From Phycisphaerales bacterium (lineage in GTDB: Bacteria; Planctomycetota; Phycisphaerae; UBA1845; UTPLA1): a stretch of DNA of 64,000 bases. The position numbers and the translations under genes are program-made. The stretch is from the NCBI GenBank assembly GCA_022360095.1, contig JAKSDK010001512.1, positions 62,001 to 126,000 on the forward strand, read 5' to 3'. The stretch's first letter is position 1, and each line of letters starts with the position of its first letter. Below are positions 54,814 through 63,565 of the stretch, in pieces. The notes beneath the pieces are model-generated. The model did no database searches. It was not told the DNA's origin and saw nothing but the letters and a program-made list of their open reading frames with translations.

Positions 54814-56916
54814 CTACGGCGCGGACAACAGTGCATTGACGAAACCCGGGACGTCGTCGATGTCGAGATCATTGACCCCGTTGAAGTTGCCGTGACAGGC
54901 GTCATCCAACGTCGGGGAGCCACTGGTTAACGCGTCCACGAAACGTTGAATGTCCTCACTATCTGTAATGCCGTCGATGTTCATGTCGCCGTCAGCGACC
55001 TCCGCGACACCACAACCGCAGTTTTGCGGGGCGATCTTGTTCGCGTCGTTGGGACAACCGTCGCATGCGTCGCCCGTCGTGTCGCCGTCGGCATCGGCCT
55101 GACTGGTATTGGCATTCGCGGGGCAATTGTCACAATTGTCGTGGATGGTGTCCGCATCCGTATCTCCGCTGAACACGGCCACTCGGAAATCATCAAACAG
55201 GATTTCTGTGACTTCCTGGGGCACCGTGCTTTTGTTGTTATAGCCGCCGACGATGATTTCGTGCATGCCCGGGGCAAGCGTAAGGCTGAATGCCCTCGTG
55301 ACCCATCCGCTATCGAAATTGGTGTTTCCGTTGCCGACAAATTGGAAAAGGTAGTCATTGGGCGGTTGCCCGATCAGTGTGCCGTCCACACTCATGAGCG
55401 CTTGTCCGAATTCGTCGGACTCGTAGCCTCCGGTGAATAGCAAGCGGAACGACAACTTGATCTGGACCGTGGCTGGAGCACCGACGATTTCGATATTTCT
55501 CGCCCAGCCGCCGGACATCTCGGTCGAGTCCCCACCGAGGATGACCCGCAGGCCGCCACCCGCCTGGCCGCCGGCGGCCTCATAGGTTCCGTCGGCGAGA
55601 TTGGGATTGGACGTGCTGCGGAAAGTATCGTCCTGATAGGTAAACGTGCCTGGGTCGGCGTCGAAGTTTTGCTCAGTCGAGACCTCTAAGGGAACAATTT
55701 TATAGACTTCACCAGGCGTGTCCGTCACGTTACCGTCCTGGCCACGACAGCAGAGGTACATCTCTCCCAGCGCATCGGTCCCGTAAGACGTAATCAACTC
55801 AAGATTCAATCCGTCGGCCGGCTGAAGCTCGCCGTGTCGTTCGATAAATTCGGTGATCATCTGACTCTGGGGGTCGTAGCGAAGTGACCAGATCTCATCC
55901 GTGCAAAAATCCGAGAAAAAGTATGCGCCCTGCAGCTCCGGAATGGCGCAACCGCGATAGACGGCGCCGCCGATGATTGCACACCGACCTGAATTATGGA
56001 AATACTCATGAATCGGTTCGACAAACGTTTGAGACGGACAGTCTTTGTCGAAATCAAAATTGTGCGCGCCTTCGCGGCAATCCCAGCCAAGATTCTCGCC
56101 GCCGACTCCGCCGCCCTCAATGAAGTTCAGTTCTTCCCACGAACCCTGCCCGACGTCGCCTTGCCAAAAATCTCCGGTTGCGGGATCAAACGCGCCCCGC
56201 CAGGGGCTTCGCAATCCGTAAAACCAGATCTCATCCGCGCCGGCGACACCCACGAAGGGGTTGGTCGGCGGGATGCCATAGTTTCCACCGGGACCGTCGG
56301 TGCCGTGAGGGTCGATGCGAAGGATTTTCCCTCTCAACATCGTGATGTCCTGCGCGGATTCCCGTGCGCCTGAAACCAGTCCGCCGTCGCCGACACCGAT
56401 GTACAGGTAATCGTCGTTGGGACCGAATGCCAGCCAAGTGACGTCATGGAAGACGGCCGGCTCATCGATGACCATGAGAATCTGTTCGCTGTCGGGATCG
56501 GCCGTGTCGACGGTCAGCCGCGAATATCTGGCCACGACGCAGGAAAAGTCGCCGCCGATGTCCCGGAAGTAAGTGACATAGAAGAAACCATTGTTCTCAT
56601 AATCCGGATCGAACGCCATGCCGCCCGTCCCCTGGTCGCGCGCTTCCGTTGAATCCACCCTGTCGGTGATGTCCAAAAACGGCGCAGCGTTCAGCGTCCC
56701 GGTTTCCAGATTGAGGATGGAGATGATGCCACCCTCGCCCAGGATGAACAACCGTGTGGAATCGCCCGGGGACGCCGTCACGGACAACGGCCGATCAATG
56801 CCGGAGGCCACCCGGACCGTTGTCAACGCGGTGGTTCCGCCTTTGACGATCGTGTTTTGAAATCCACATAGGATGAATGCGGCCACCCAAAGAACATGCG
56901 CGCGCTTCACGGCCAT
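54814..56916 (-). CDS. Secreted glucose/sorbosone dehydrogenase-like protein with calcium and dockerin-like tail
   Basis: About 700 aa. A signal peptide (VLWVAAFILCGFQ) is followed by a PQQ-dependent sugar dehydrogenase (GSDH) propeller at ~30-420, with GLRSPWRGAFDPATGDFWQGDVG and NLGWDCREGAHNF being diagnostic. A carbohydrate-binding-like beta domain (~440-580) precedes thrombospondin-3-type calcium repeats (DTDADTIHDNCDNCP, DADGDTTGDACDGCP) and a dockerin-like pair (DMNIDGITDSEDIQRFVDAL, NFNGVNDLDIDDVPGFVNAL). The ATG at 56916 is decided by GGAGGG 6 nt upstream; the longer frame to 57201 has no signal peptide. Confidence 0.85.
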   Translation of the reverse strand: MAVKRAHVLWVAAFILCGFQNTIVKGGTTALTTVRVASGIDRPLSVTASPGDSTRLFILGEGGIISILNLETGTLNAAPFLDITDRVDSTEARDQGTGGMAFDPDYENNGFFYVTYFRDIGGDFSCVVARYSRLTVDTADPDSEQILMVIDEPAVFHDVTWLAFGPNDDYLYIGVGDGGLVSGARESAQDITMLRGKILRIDPHGTDGPGGNYGIPPTNPFVGVAGADEIWFYGLRSPWRGAFDPATGDFWQGDVGQGSWEELNFIEGGGVGGENLGWDCREGAHNFDFDKDCPSQTFVEPIHEYFHNSGRCAIIGGAVYRGCAIPELQGAYFFSDFCTDEIWSLRYDPQSQMITEFIERHGELQPADGLNLELITSYGTDALGEMYLCCRGQDGNVTDTPGEVYKIVPLEVSTEQNFDADPGTFTYQDDTFRSTSNPNLADGTYEAAGGQAGGGLRVILGGDSTEMSGGWARNIEIVGAPATVQIKLSFRLLFTGGYESDEFGQALMSVDGTLIGQPPNDYLFQFVGNGNTNFDSGWVTRAFSLTLAPGMHEIIVGGYNNKSTVPQEVTEILFDDFRVAVFSGDTDADTIHDNCDNCPANANTSQADADGDTTGDACDGCPNDANKIAPQNCGCGVAEVADGDMNIDGITDSEDIQRFVDALTSGSPTLDDACHGNFNGVNDLDIDDVPGFVNALLSAP

Positions 56917-57230
56917 CTTGCTCCCTCCAAGAATATTCGCAGACATAATGACGGACGACATTATATCGAAAAACGTGATCGTTTTGGAATAGTCGAGGCC
57001 TGGGTCATTGCGATAATCGGCCACACTTGTCTCCAATGCCGTGATCATCGACCATTCGAGGCTCATCATCTTCCATAATTCCGAAGGCGGCCACACTCGT
57101 ATCTGACGATTGTAGAAGTGGTTATCGGCGCCAAAGTGCGTTCCCCCCGTCTCAACCCCGGGAATGCTCATGTCGATGGAATCCTGTATGCAAGAAGCCA
57201 TCGTCCGTCATGCCACGAAGGGAGAATATC
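56917..57230. other. Divergent intergenic region with a consensus -10 box
   Basis: A 314-base gap. On the minus strand TATAAT at 56965-56960 would start the dehydrogenase mRNA near 56953; no good -35 accompanies it. Nothing else was recognised. Confidence 0.4.
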
Positions 57231-57653
57231 ATGGCCATCCTTTCCGATTTTTACGTCGCTGACAATGACGTTGCCGCTCGACATCGTGGCGATGCAAGAA
57301 ACCAGATTGATACGGACCGAGTTCAGTGGAAGGGCATCACGCCACTTGAGTTGTCCATTCTCCGGGCGATCGTTCACCGTACGGAATGGCAAGACGAAGA
57401 CATGGACGCGTTCGACTGCATTCTAGACGTCGATTCAGGCAGCAGAATGATTCACCGTCTGCCGGATGACCTGCGTGACCGTCTCAGCAGGGTCGACGAG
57501 CAAGAAATCGAACGACTTGCATCAGAGTGGTCGGCAACGGACGAGTTGGAATGTCAAGCCGATGACATTAGGCCGCTGCTGGTCGATCTTCGGCGTCTTT
57601 CGCAATCAGCGAAAGTGGCGACGGGCGGCGTGTATTTGTGGAATTGCCTTTAG
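57231..57653 (+). CDS. Protein of unknown function
   Basis: A 140-aa soluble, acidic, helix-rich protein (e.g. LELSILRAIVHRTEW, DDLRDRLSRVDEQEIERLASEW). The Trp-containing and Glu-rich composition gives no family that I recognise. GGGAG lies 7 nt before the ATG at 57231, which supports expression; it is a single gene between two minus-strand genes. Confidence 0.6.
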   Translation: MAILSDFYVADNDVAARHRGDARNQIDTDRVQWKGITPLELSILRAIVHRTEWQDEDMDAFDCILDVDSGSRMIHRLPDDLRDRLSRVDEQEIERLASEWSATDELECQADDIRPLLVDLRRLSQSAKVATGGVYLWNCL

Positions 57654-57691
57654 CCCGTTCTTCGCGGCGGCGCTTCCGAACACAAGACTTT

Positions 57692-60487
57692 TCATTTTTC
57701 GGAATCAGCCTCTTCGTTCGCTGACTTGGGGAGCTTGGCTTTCCATTGCTCCGCTTTCTCCGGTTGCCCCAGGAACTCATAGGCCTTGACCAGATTGTCG
57801 GCCAGCAACACGGTCCTCGGATGCGTTGGGCCTCGGGTCTTGGACCAGATCTTGTAGGCCTCCTTCACATAGGGCAACGATTCCTCCGTCTTGCCATGCT
57901 TATGAAGCGCGAGCGAGAGAAGATTCAAAAAGGTTCCCCGGTCATCGTGATCGGCCGGCAAGGTCTCGCGTGAACTTTCGACCGCCTCCTTGAACAACTC
58001 GACGGCCTTTTCGAACTGCTGACGGCGATAGTAGACGATGCCCAGGTCACTGATGACCTCCAACGTCATACGGTTCTTATCGCCGAGCACCCTGCGGCGC
58101 GCGGTGAGACATTGCTCATACACTTCCTGCGCTTTGTCGTATTGTCCCCAGACCCGATAGTTGTCACCGAGGCGGTCCAGCTCCATCAACGTTGAGGGAT
58201 GTTCATCTCCCAAGTTTCGGCGTTTGATGTCCAGGACTTCCAGAATCAAGGGCTCCGCTTCCTCAAAGCGCCTCATTTTCTCATACAACATCGCAAGCTG
58301 GCCCTTCATCGACAAGCTCTCGGGATGTTCCTCTCCAAGCGTCCGCACGACGGTTTCCATCGTTTCAGTCAGCAGGCGTTCGGCCTCTTCGATACGACCG
58401 AGTCGTCCATAGTTGGAGGCCAACGCGGCCGAGACGGACAGGATGAAGCCGTGCTCTTCGCCGAAAACAGATCGCCCCTTTTCCAACACCTCGATCTGCA
58501 TGGCGACGGCTTCCTTGGTTTTTCTTTGGCGTTCGCGCACCTGCGACAGTCCGTACAGGGCTCCGAGCGCCCGAGGATGGTCGTCACTATGTATCCTTCG
58601 CTCGCCCGCCAAGGCTTCTTTCAGAAACAGCTCCGCTTCTTTTTCCTGCTCCATCACAAAATACAACATGCCCAAGGTGTATGCGTTGTTTATGGTCGCC
58701 ACGGCGTTGGGCCCCAAGGTGCGTTGGCGCGTGTCGTAAGCCATGAGATACAACGACTCCGCTTCGTCGTATCGCCCCAACCTGTTGTACGCGAGTCCCA
58801 AGCCGGTCATGGCGTGCAAGACCTCTTCGTGTTCCGGATCGTGTGTTTGCTGGAGCAATTCATAAGCCTCGCGCCAGGCGGATTCCGCCTCCTTGAACTT
58901 CCCCAAGTAGTGGTGGTTCATGGCCAGGTTCTTGAGCGTCTGGATCCGGTCGAAGTGGTCGGTGCCAAGAAGCTCTTCCCTCAACTCCAACGCCCGGAGC
59001 AAATGGGGTTCGGCAGCATTGGGTTGGCCAAGCTCACTGTACGACTTCCCGATCACGTCGCGAACTCGCGCCTCGACCAACGGCTGTTTCGCGAGTTGGT
59101 CACCAATCGTCTTTGCCGACTCATCCAGGATTTCTCTCACGGTAACGTCCCGTCCCTTGAGCTCGGGGCTGACGGCGCGGAGCATCTCGGTCAGAAACTT
59201 GATCACAGCCTCGGACTGGCTGAGCGCGCTCTTGGCGTGATCACGCTGGTCGGTCGCCACCTCTTCCGCATGCGTCGCGCGCACGGCATAACTGATCGTC
59301 AGAATCAAAGCCACGACAAGCGTCACCATCACACTGGCACTGGACCAGACAACCGCGCGGTTCCGCCGCGCGAATTTTCGAAACTGATAGACCGCGCTGG
59401 CGGGCCTTGCGGCAATGGGTTCGTCCTGGAGAAATCGTTCAATGTCCGAGGATAATTCGGCCGCCGACTGATATCGGCGCTCCTTGTCCTTGTCCATGGC
59501 CTTGGCAATGATGGTCTCGATGTCCCCTCGGAAAATCCGGTTGACCGAACTCAGCCGATCCGGGTCTTCGTCTTTGATCACCCGAACAATTTCGGGCAGA
59601 GGCATTTCCTGAACATCGTGCGGCAAACGGCCGGTCAGAAGTTCGTATCCGATGACCCCGAGGGCATACACGTCGGAGCGTATGTCCAGCAAGTTCGGAT
59701 CACCGGAGACCTGCTCCGGGCTCATGTAGGGAAGCGTGCCGACAAGCTGTCCGACGTTCGTCTGAAGGGTCGTCGTTTTGACATCCGAGTCCGTGGCCCG
59801 GGCAACGCCGAAGTCAAGAATCTTCGGCTGTCCTTTTGAATCAACGAGAATGTTGCTGGGTTTCAGATCGCGGTGGATGATGCCTTTCTGGTGGGCATGA
59901 TGAACGGCGCTGCAGACCTTGGTGAGTAATTGCAGTCGCGCGCGAACGTCGAGCTTCTTGACGTGCGCATAATCCGTCAACGGCGGTCCATCGACCAACT
60001 CCATGGCAAAAAACGGCTGAGGGCCGTGACCGGCGTCGGCGGTCCCCGCTTCGTAGATCTGCGCGATCCCCGGATCACGCAAGAGCCCGAGGAGGTGTGC
60101 CTCCTGTTCAAACCGATGAACCAGGGCCCTTGACGACAGGCCCGGTCGAATCACTTTCAGCGCAACGGCACGACTCGGATTGGCCTGGCGGGCTTCATAG
60201 ACCGTGCCCATGCCGCCTTCGCCCAGCTTCTTCAGGATTTCATATCGTCCGACCCGCGACGGGGTCGTATCCCGCGCCACGTCGTCCATCTTGACCCATT
60301 CCATGTTCACGACCGGCTTGTCGATCAGCCCGCGCGTACGGTCGTGGTTCAAAAGGTCCTCGACCTCGGCGCGCATGCCCGGGTCGCCCTCGCACGCTTC
60401 ATCCAAATAGGCCTGTCGCGCGTCCTCGCTCAATTCGCAGGCCTTGAGGAATGTTTCGACGATTTGTACGTGCCGACTGGTACTCAT
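57692..60487 (-). CDS. Serine/threonine protein kinase with TPR repeats
   Basis: A 931-aa membrane-anchored kinase. Residues ~80-350 form a Hanks-type kinase: GEGGMGTVYEA, the VAIK-type Lys in AVALKVIRP, IIHRDLKPSNIL and ILDFGVARAT, all catalytic residues present. One membrane helix (SASVMVTLVVALILTISYAV, ~395) follows, and the outer ~500 residues contain about ten TPR units of the 42-residue kinesin-light-chain type (for example GLGLAYNRLGRYDEAESLYLMAYD). This architecture is frequent in Planctomycetota. Targets are unknown. Confidence 0.93.
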   Translation of the reverse strand: MSTSRHVQIVETFLKACELSEDARQAYLDEACEGDPGMRAEVEDLLNHDRTRGLIDKPVVNMEWVKMDDVARDTTPSRVGRYEILKKLGEGGMGTVYEARQANPSRAVALKVIRPGLSSRALVHRFEQEAHLLGLLRDPGIAQIYEAGTADAGHGPQPFFAMELVDGPPLTDYAHVKKLDVRARLQLLTKVCSAVHHAHQKGIIHRDLKPSNILVDSKGQPKILDFGVARATDSDVKTTTLQTNVGQLVGTLPYMSPEQVSGDPNLLDIRSDVYALGVIGYELLTGRLPHDVQEMPLPEIVRVIKDEDPDRLSSVNRIFRGDIETIIAKAMDKDKERRYQSAAELSSDIERFLQDEPIAARPASAVYQFRKFARRNRAVVWSSASVMVTLVVALILTISYAVRATHAEEVATDQRDHAKSALSQSEAVIKFLTEMLRAVSPELKGRDVTVREILDESAKTIGDQLAKQPLVEARVRDVIGKSYSELGQPNAAEPHLLRALELREELLGTDHFDRIQTLKNLAMNHHYLGKFKEAESAWREAYELLQQTHDPEHEEVLHAMTGLGLAYNRLGRYDEAESLYLMAYDTRQRTLGPNAVATINNAYTLGMLYFVMEQEKEAELFLKEALAGERRIHSDDHPRALGALYGLSQVRERQRKTKEAVAMQIEVLEKGRSVFGEEHGFILSVSAALASNYGRLGRIEEAERLLTETMETVVRTLGEEHPESLSMKGQLAMLYEKMRRFEEAEPLILEVLDIKRRNLGDEHPSTLMELDRLGDNYRVWGQYDKAQEVYEQCLTARRRVLGDKNRMTLEVISDLGIVYYRRQQFEKAVELFKEAVESSRETLPADHDDRGTFLNLLSLALHKHGKTEESLPYVKEAYKIWSKTRGPTHPRTVLLADNLVKAYEFLGQPEKAEQWKAKLPKSANEEADSEK

Positions 60488-60691
60488 GGTGACACCCCTG
60501 ATCGTGGTTGGGGTCGGATCCGCACCGCCCCGCCCGAGTCGGCGATTATTCTAGGGGTCAATCGTTGGAAAGGTAAGCGTCCGGGCAACGGCGGTCGGCG
60601 CAGCGGCCATTCAAGGCCATCGGTGTGCATGCAATCGGGATGGTCGTCGGGCCGGGCAGCGATGAAAAGAATTTGGATATGGAAGCGAGGG

Positions 60692-61477
60692 CTAGCGTCG
60701 CCGACGAATGAAAGCGACGGCACCGATCGTCAGCAACACCATCGTGGCCGGTTCTGGGATGGTCACGAGGCGATGAAAGTCCGTCAACGCCACCGGACCG
60801 TCGCCGGGATTGCCGACGAACTGATTGGGGAAGCCTTCGTCCGACATAAAGGCAGGCGTATTGTTGTTTCCATAGGTGACCACGAAATCAACGGTGTCGC
60901 CCGCGCTGATCCCAAGATCAACGTACGGGATGAAAAACTCATACGTCGAGTTACTGGGAAACTCTCCGATCGGATCCGCCGTGACGCCAAAACCTGCGAA
61001 GTTCAGCGAGTTGTCGCCGCCCGCGGCGAGTTGGAAGAGGGCTTGAAAACCACCGAAGGCCGAACTGATCGTCCATCCGTAGTCGGCATCGAAAGGATAG
61101 GTCAGGGGATTGGCGGCGGACGAAATGCGTCCACGACCAAAATCAGCGTTGTCATTGATCGTCGAGTTGTCAGCGAAGCCACCGGCGGCGACATCGAAAT
61201 AGACGACGATAGAGTTCCCCGAGATATCGCCCATGCTGCTGAAGCCCATGTAGATGCCGTTGGCGTCCGAATCGACACTCAAGGTTCCTCCGCCGACCGG
61301 GTTGCCGAATCCGGCACCACCTCCGGAGACGGTGCCGACGTATTCGCCGACGTTGACGTTCGCGTCGACCGTCGCCCCGCCGGGGGTCGTGTCCACGACC
61401 GTGTCAATCAAACCGCCCAACACGGGCGAAACGCTGAATGCAAAAACAGCAACGGCAACTGAAGCCTTTTTAAACAT
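60692..61477 (-). CDS. Secreted PEP-CTERM domain protein
   Basis: About 261 aa: signal peptide (MFKKASVAVAVFAFSVSPVLG), a beta-rich Gly/Asn-rich body without known family, and a PEP-CTERM tail (IPEPATMVLLTIGAVAFIRRRR in total; motif IPEPATMVLL then the helix and Arg cluster). GAGGAG lies 8 nt before the ATG at 61477. Expected to be processed by an exosortase encoded elsewhere. Confidence 0.85.
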   Translation of the reverse strand: MFKKASVAVAVFAFSVSPVLGGLIDTVVDTTPGGATVDANVNVGEYVGTVSGGGAGFGNPVGGGTLSVDSDANGIYMGFSSMGDISGNSIVVYFDVAAGGFADNSTINDNADFGRGRISSAANPLTYPFDADYGWTISSAFGGFQALFQLAAGGDNSLNFAGFGVTADPIGEFPSNSTYEFFIPYVDLGISAGDTVDFVVTYGNNNTPAFMSDEGFPNQFVGNPGDGPVALTDFHRLVTIPEPATMVLLTIGAVAFIRRRR

Positions 61478-61729
61478 GGTCAATGCTCCTCGATCCCGCA
61501 AGACTTGGCCTCTGAGTCAGAGGCTATGATCGAATTCCCCTTGTTCCGTCGATGGAACCTGCATTCCCATCCATGTAAAACATTTTATCAGGCCGAGACA
61601 CGAACTACAAGGAAACGGGCGCGTTTGGAAGCACGAGCATTGCGTGTGTTGATTTTGGCTGATGAGGGAGAATATCGGACTAAGCTGATTAGTCCTTTTT
61701 GGGCAACGAATTAGGAAATCTGTATGTTT
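61478..61729. other. Upstream region of the PEP-CTERM gene
   Basis: With the hairpin at 61730-61762 this fills a 313-base gap. It holds the ribosome site, an 8-bp inverted repeat (GCCTCTGA / TCAGAGGC, 61509-61525) that could be an operator or leader hairpin, and the candidate promoter at 61582-61610. Confidence 0.4.
61582..61610 (-). promoter_or_regulatory. Candidate promoter of the PEP-CTERM gene
   Basis: Minus strand: TTGTAG (61610-61605), 17-nt spacer, TAAAAT (61587-61582, five of six). Leader would be about 100 nt and include the inverted repeat at 61509-61525. Confidence 0.4.
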
Positions 61730-61762
61730 TGAGGGCCGAGACCGAATGGTCCCGGCCCCTCA
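61730..61762. terminator. Long GC-rich hairpin after the dinB-like gene
   Basis: Arms TGAGGGCCGAGACC and GGTCCCGGCCCCTCA pair with one bulge and one G-T around a GAAT loop. It lies about 30 bases past the DinB-family stop on the minus strand; the following T-run is poor. Confidence 0.5.
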
Positions 61763-61790
61763 AAGCCTTGTCATATCTGGGAGAGTTGAG

Positions 61791-62306
61791 CTACGCCGCC
61801 GCCCCTTCGGGTGTAAACACCGGCTTGCGGCCTGCCATCCGACGGGCATCCGCCACCTGACCGCGATGGTTCATTTGATGCATGGCAGTAATGAGGAAGG
61901 TCTGGCCCGCCGTTTGAAAGAGCGCTTCGAGACCCGGCGGCGGCGCTTTGGTCGGTCGATCAAGCCCTTCTTCACCCAACTCATCGAGCAGCCGCATGTT
62001 TTCAGCGCGCAGTTCGCGATACTTCTCCATCACCTCGTCAAAAGACGGATAGTCGCTTGCGTTATCGGAGGGCTCGCTGCCGAAGCCGAAGATGCCCTCC
62101 CAGTGGGCGACGGGGTTTGATTCCCCAAGAACGACTTGCCGGATCAGTCCTTCTCCGATCGCCAGATGTCCCAGAACCCACAGCGGATGATTCCCGCCGT
62201 TCGAAGTCGGCTGCGTCAACGGCGCGTCGCGCATGTCGTCAATGAGTTGTGTCGTAAATTGATCACTGGACTGAAGCGCCATTTTGATCAGGTCCATTGC
62301 TTTCAT
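61791..62306 (-). CDS. DinB family protein
   Basis: A 171-aa four-helix-bundle protein. The metal-binding His pattern is visible: LWVLGHLAIGEG (first His, ~48) and MHQMNHRGQVADARR (two His near 145). DinB/YfiT members are metal-dependent, often thiol-dependent transferases in detoxification. AAAGGAG precedes the ATG. Third gene of the arsR-SRPBCC-dinB operon, an arrangement seen in many bacteria. Confidence 0.9.
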   Translation of the reverse strand: MKAMDLIKMALQSSDQFTTQLIDDMRDAPLTQPTSNGGNHPLWVLGHLAIGEGLIRQVVLGESNPVAHWEGIFGFGSEPSDNASDYPSFDEVMEKYRELRAENMRLLDELGEEGLDRPTKAPPPGLEALFQTAGQTFLITAMHQMNHRGQVADARRMAGRKPVFTPEGAAA

Positions 62307-62388
62307 CTGTTAGCTCCTTTGTCAAAACATCAAAGTGGCGTTGCAACGCCGTAAACTCTTTCCTGCCGTTCGAACATCGGTGTTGTTA

Positions 62389-62835
62389 TCACGCTTGCGC
62401 CTGATGACGGATCTGTTCGAGAAGACGTTGCCAGCCGTGGGCCACACCGTCGCGATGTTCCTGGATCACGCAGCCCAGCGCCTGATGCCTCAGGGCCAAA
62501 TGGGTGGCATCGCCTTGCGGCGTAAGCCGGTATTGCACGTGGGAAATCGCCGCGTACGACATGAACAAGGGCCCGGTGATCTCCAGAAGCGTGGGTCGTT
62601 TGATGACCTGGACATGCCCCCAAAAATGTCCGTTCGAATTATCCAGGTCGCGATACCAGCGTCCGCCAGGCCATGGTTCCAGCTTCATCGGCAACGGTTC
62701 ACCGTCGGGACGCGCGTTCAAAGGTCCGAGTTGCTCCAGCAGTGCGTCGAACGCTACCGAGACCGGTGCATCGATTTCGATCTCCTTTACGATGTCCAGT
62801 GTGAGTTTTTCCGTCAGTTCGTCTTGTGCGTACAT
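62389..62835 (-). CDS. SRPBCC (AHSA1-like) domain protein
   Basis: A 148-aa lipid/ligand-binding START-like protein: KEIEIDAPVSVAFDALLEQL at the N-terminus, PGGRWYRDLDN in the middle and a C-terminal helix (HRDGVAHGWQRLLEQIR) typical of AHSA1 proteins. Its natural ligand is unknown. GGAG 6 nt before the ATG at 62835 decides the start over the ATG at 62847. Middle gene of the ArsR-controlled operon. Confidence 0.88.
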   Translation of the reverse strand: MYAQDELTEKLTLDIVKEIEIDAPVSVAFDALLEQLGPLNARPDGEPLPMKLEPWPGGRWYRDLDNSNGHFWGHVQVIKRPTLLEITGPLFMSYAAISHVQYRLTPQGDATHLALRHQALGCVIQEHRDGVAHGWQRLLEQIRHQAQA

Positions 62836-62925
62836 CTGTATCTCCATTCGAAAGTCGGAGGCGATTCATCGTCCGCCGATCTGCCTTGGACCGGCCCACG
62901 GACCGGTCTTGGTCATTTACGCGTT

Positions 62926-63315
62926 TCACGAATCCCGCTTTCGCCTGGCCTTGCCATGGCGACGCGCATTCGTTTGTGAGCCCCGCTCGAAACGGGCCTT
63001 GCGTTCCGCATGGGCCTTAAGCCGTTCAAGCTGGGAACCCCAGAAACGATCAAATTGTTTTGTCCAGTCATGCACGGTTCGAAGTCCCGTTCCGTTTGTA
63101 CTGTAGAGCCGCTGCCGGCCCACCTGCCTGACGCGGACGAGCCCCACCTGTTTCAAGACGCCCAGGTGCTTCGAGACCGAGGGCTGATCCAATTTCAGCG
63201 CGCTCACGACGTCGTTCACGGGCCGTTCGTCGGTGTCGAGGTATTCCAGAATCGCTCGGCGCCGAGGCTCGGCAATTGCGTTGAAGACGTCTGAGGTCGT
63301 TGCCGCTCTCGCCAT
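62926..63315 (-). CDS. ArsR-family transcriptional regulator
   Basis: A 129-aa winged-helix repressor. FNAIAEPRRRAILEYL opens the domain, the recognition helix is in LDQPSVSKHLGVLKQVGLV, and the wing reads VRQVGRQRLYS. No Cys metal site of the arsenic/cadmium type is seen, so it probably senses another signal, as do the SRPBCC-linked ArsR proteins. The C-terminus is unusually basic. Starts at ATG 63315; a palindrome overlapping its promoter suggests autoregulation. Confidence 0.9.
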   Translation of the reverse strand: MARAATTSDVFNAIAEPRRRAILEYLDTDERPVNDVVSALKLDQPSVSKHLGVLKQVGLVRVRQVGRQRLYSTNGTGLRTVHDWTKQFDRFWGSQLERLKAHAERKARFERGSQTNARRHGKARRKRDS

Positions 63316-63321
63316 ACGAAT

Positions 63322-63349
63322 ATCATATTCCAATATAGGAATATGTCAA
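63322..63349 (-). promoter_or_regulatory. Promoter with overlapping palindromic operator of the arsR operon
   Basis: Minus strand: perfect TTGACA (63349-63344), 16-nt spacer, TATGAT (63327-63322), six bases to ATG 63315, so +1 should fall on the start codon. An inverted repeat CATATTCC - AATATA - GGAATATG (63324-63345) covers the whole spacer and the edges of both boxes, as expected for an ArsR repressor site. Confidence 0.75.
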
Positions 63350-63565
63350 GAGCATATGAAAAAATATCGGCGTGCACACCGGAGCCTCGGTCGAGGCGAA
63401 GAGGCAAGCCACGGCGCGCTCGCCTGCCCTTTCCTACAAGCCTCTGTTCCTTTCGGATACGTGTTCTCCGACATAGAGCGTCAGACGAGTACCCATTCGA
63501 TGAAATTAGTGGTACAAATTTGCGATTCTTTGTTCAGAAATCTCCCACTCTCCAAGGAGAACATC

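Noticed and set aside
56917..57201. N-terminal extension of the dehydrogenase to 57201
   Set aside because: The extension has no signal peptide at its start, while a perfect GGAGGG and signal peptide occur at 56916.
58199..59455. 418-codon open frame on the plus strand
   Set aside because: Antisense to the kinase-TPR gene, with no signal, motif or ribosome site.
60344..61462. 372-codon open frame on the plus strand
   Set aside because: It runs across the kinase start and the PEP-CTERM gene on the opposite strand; Arg/Gly-rich shadow.
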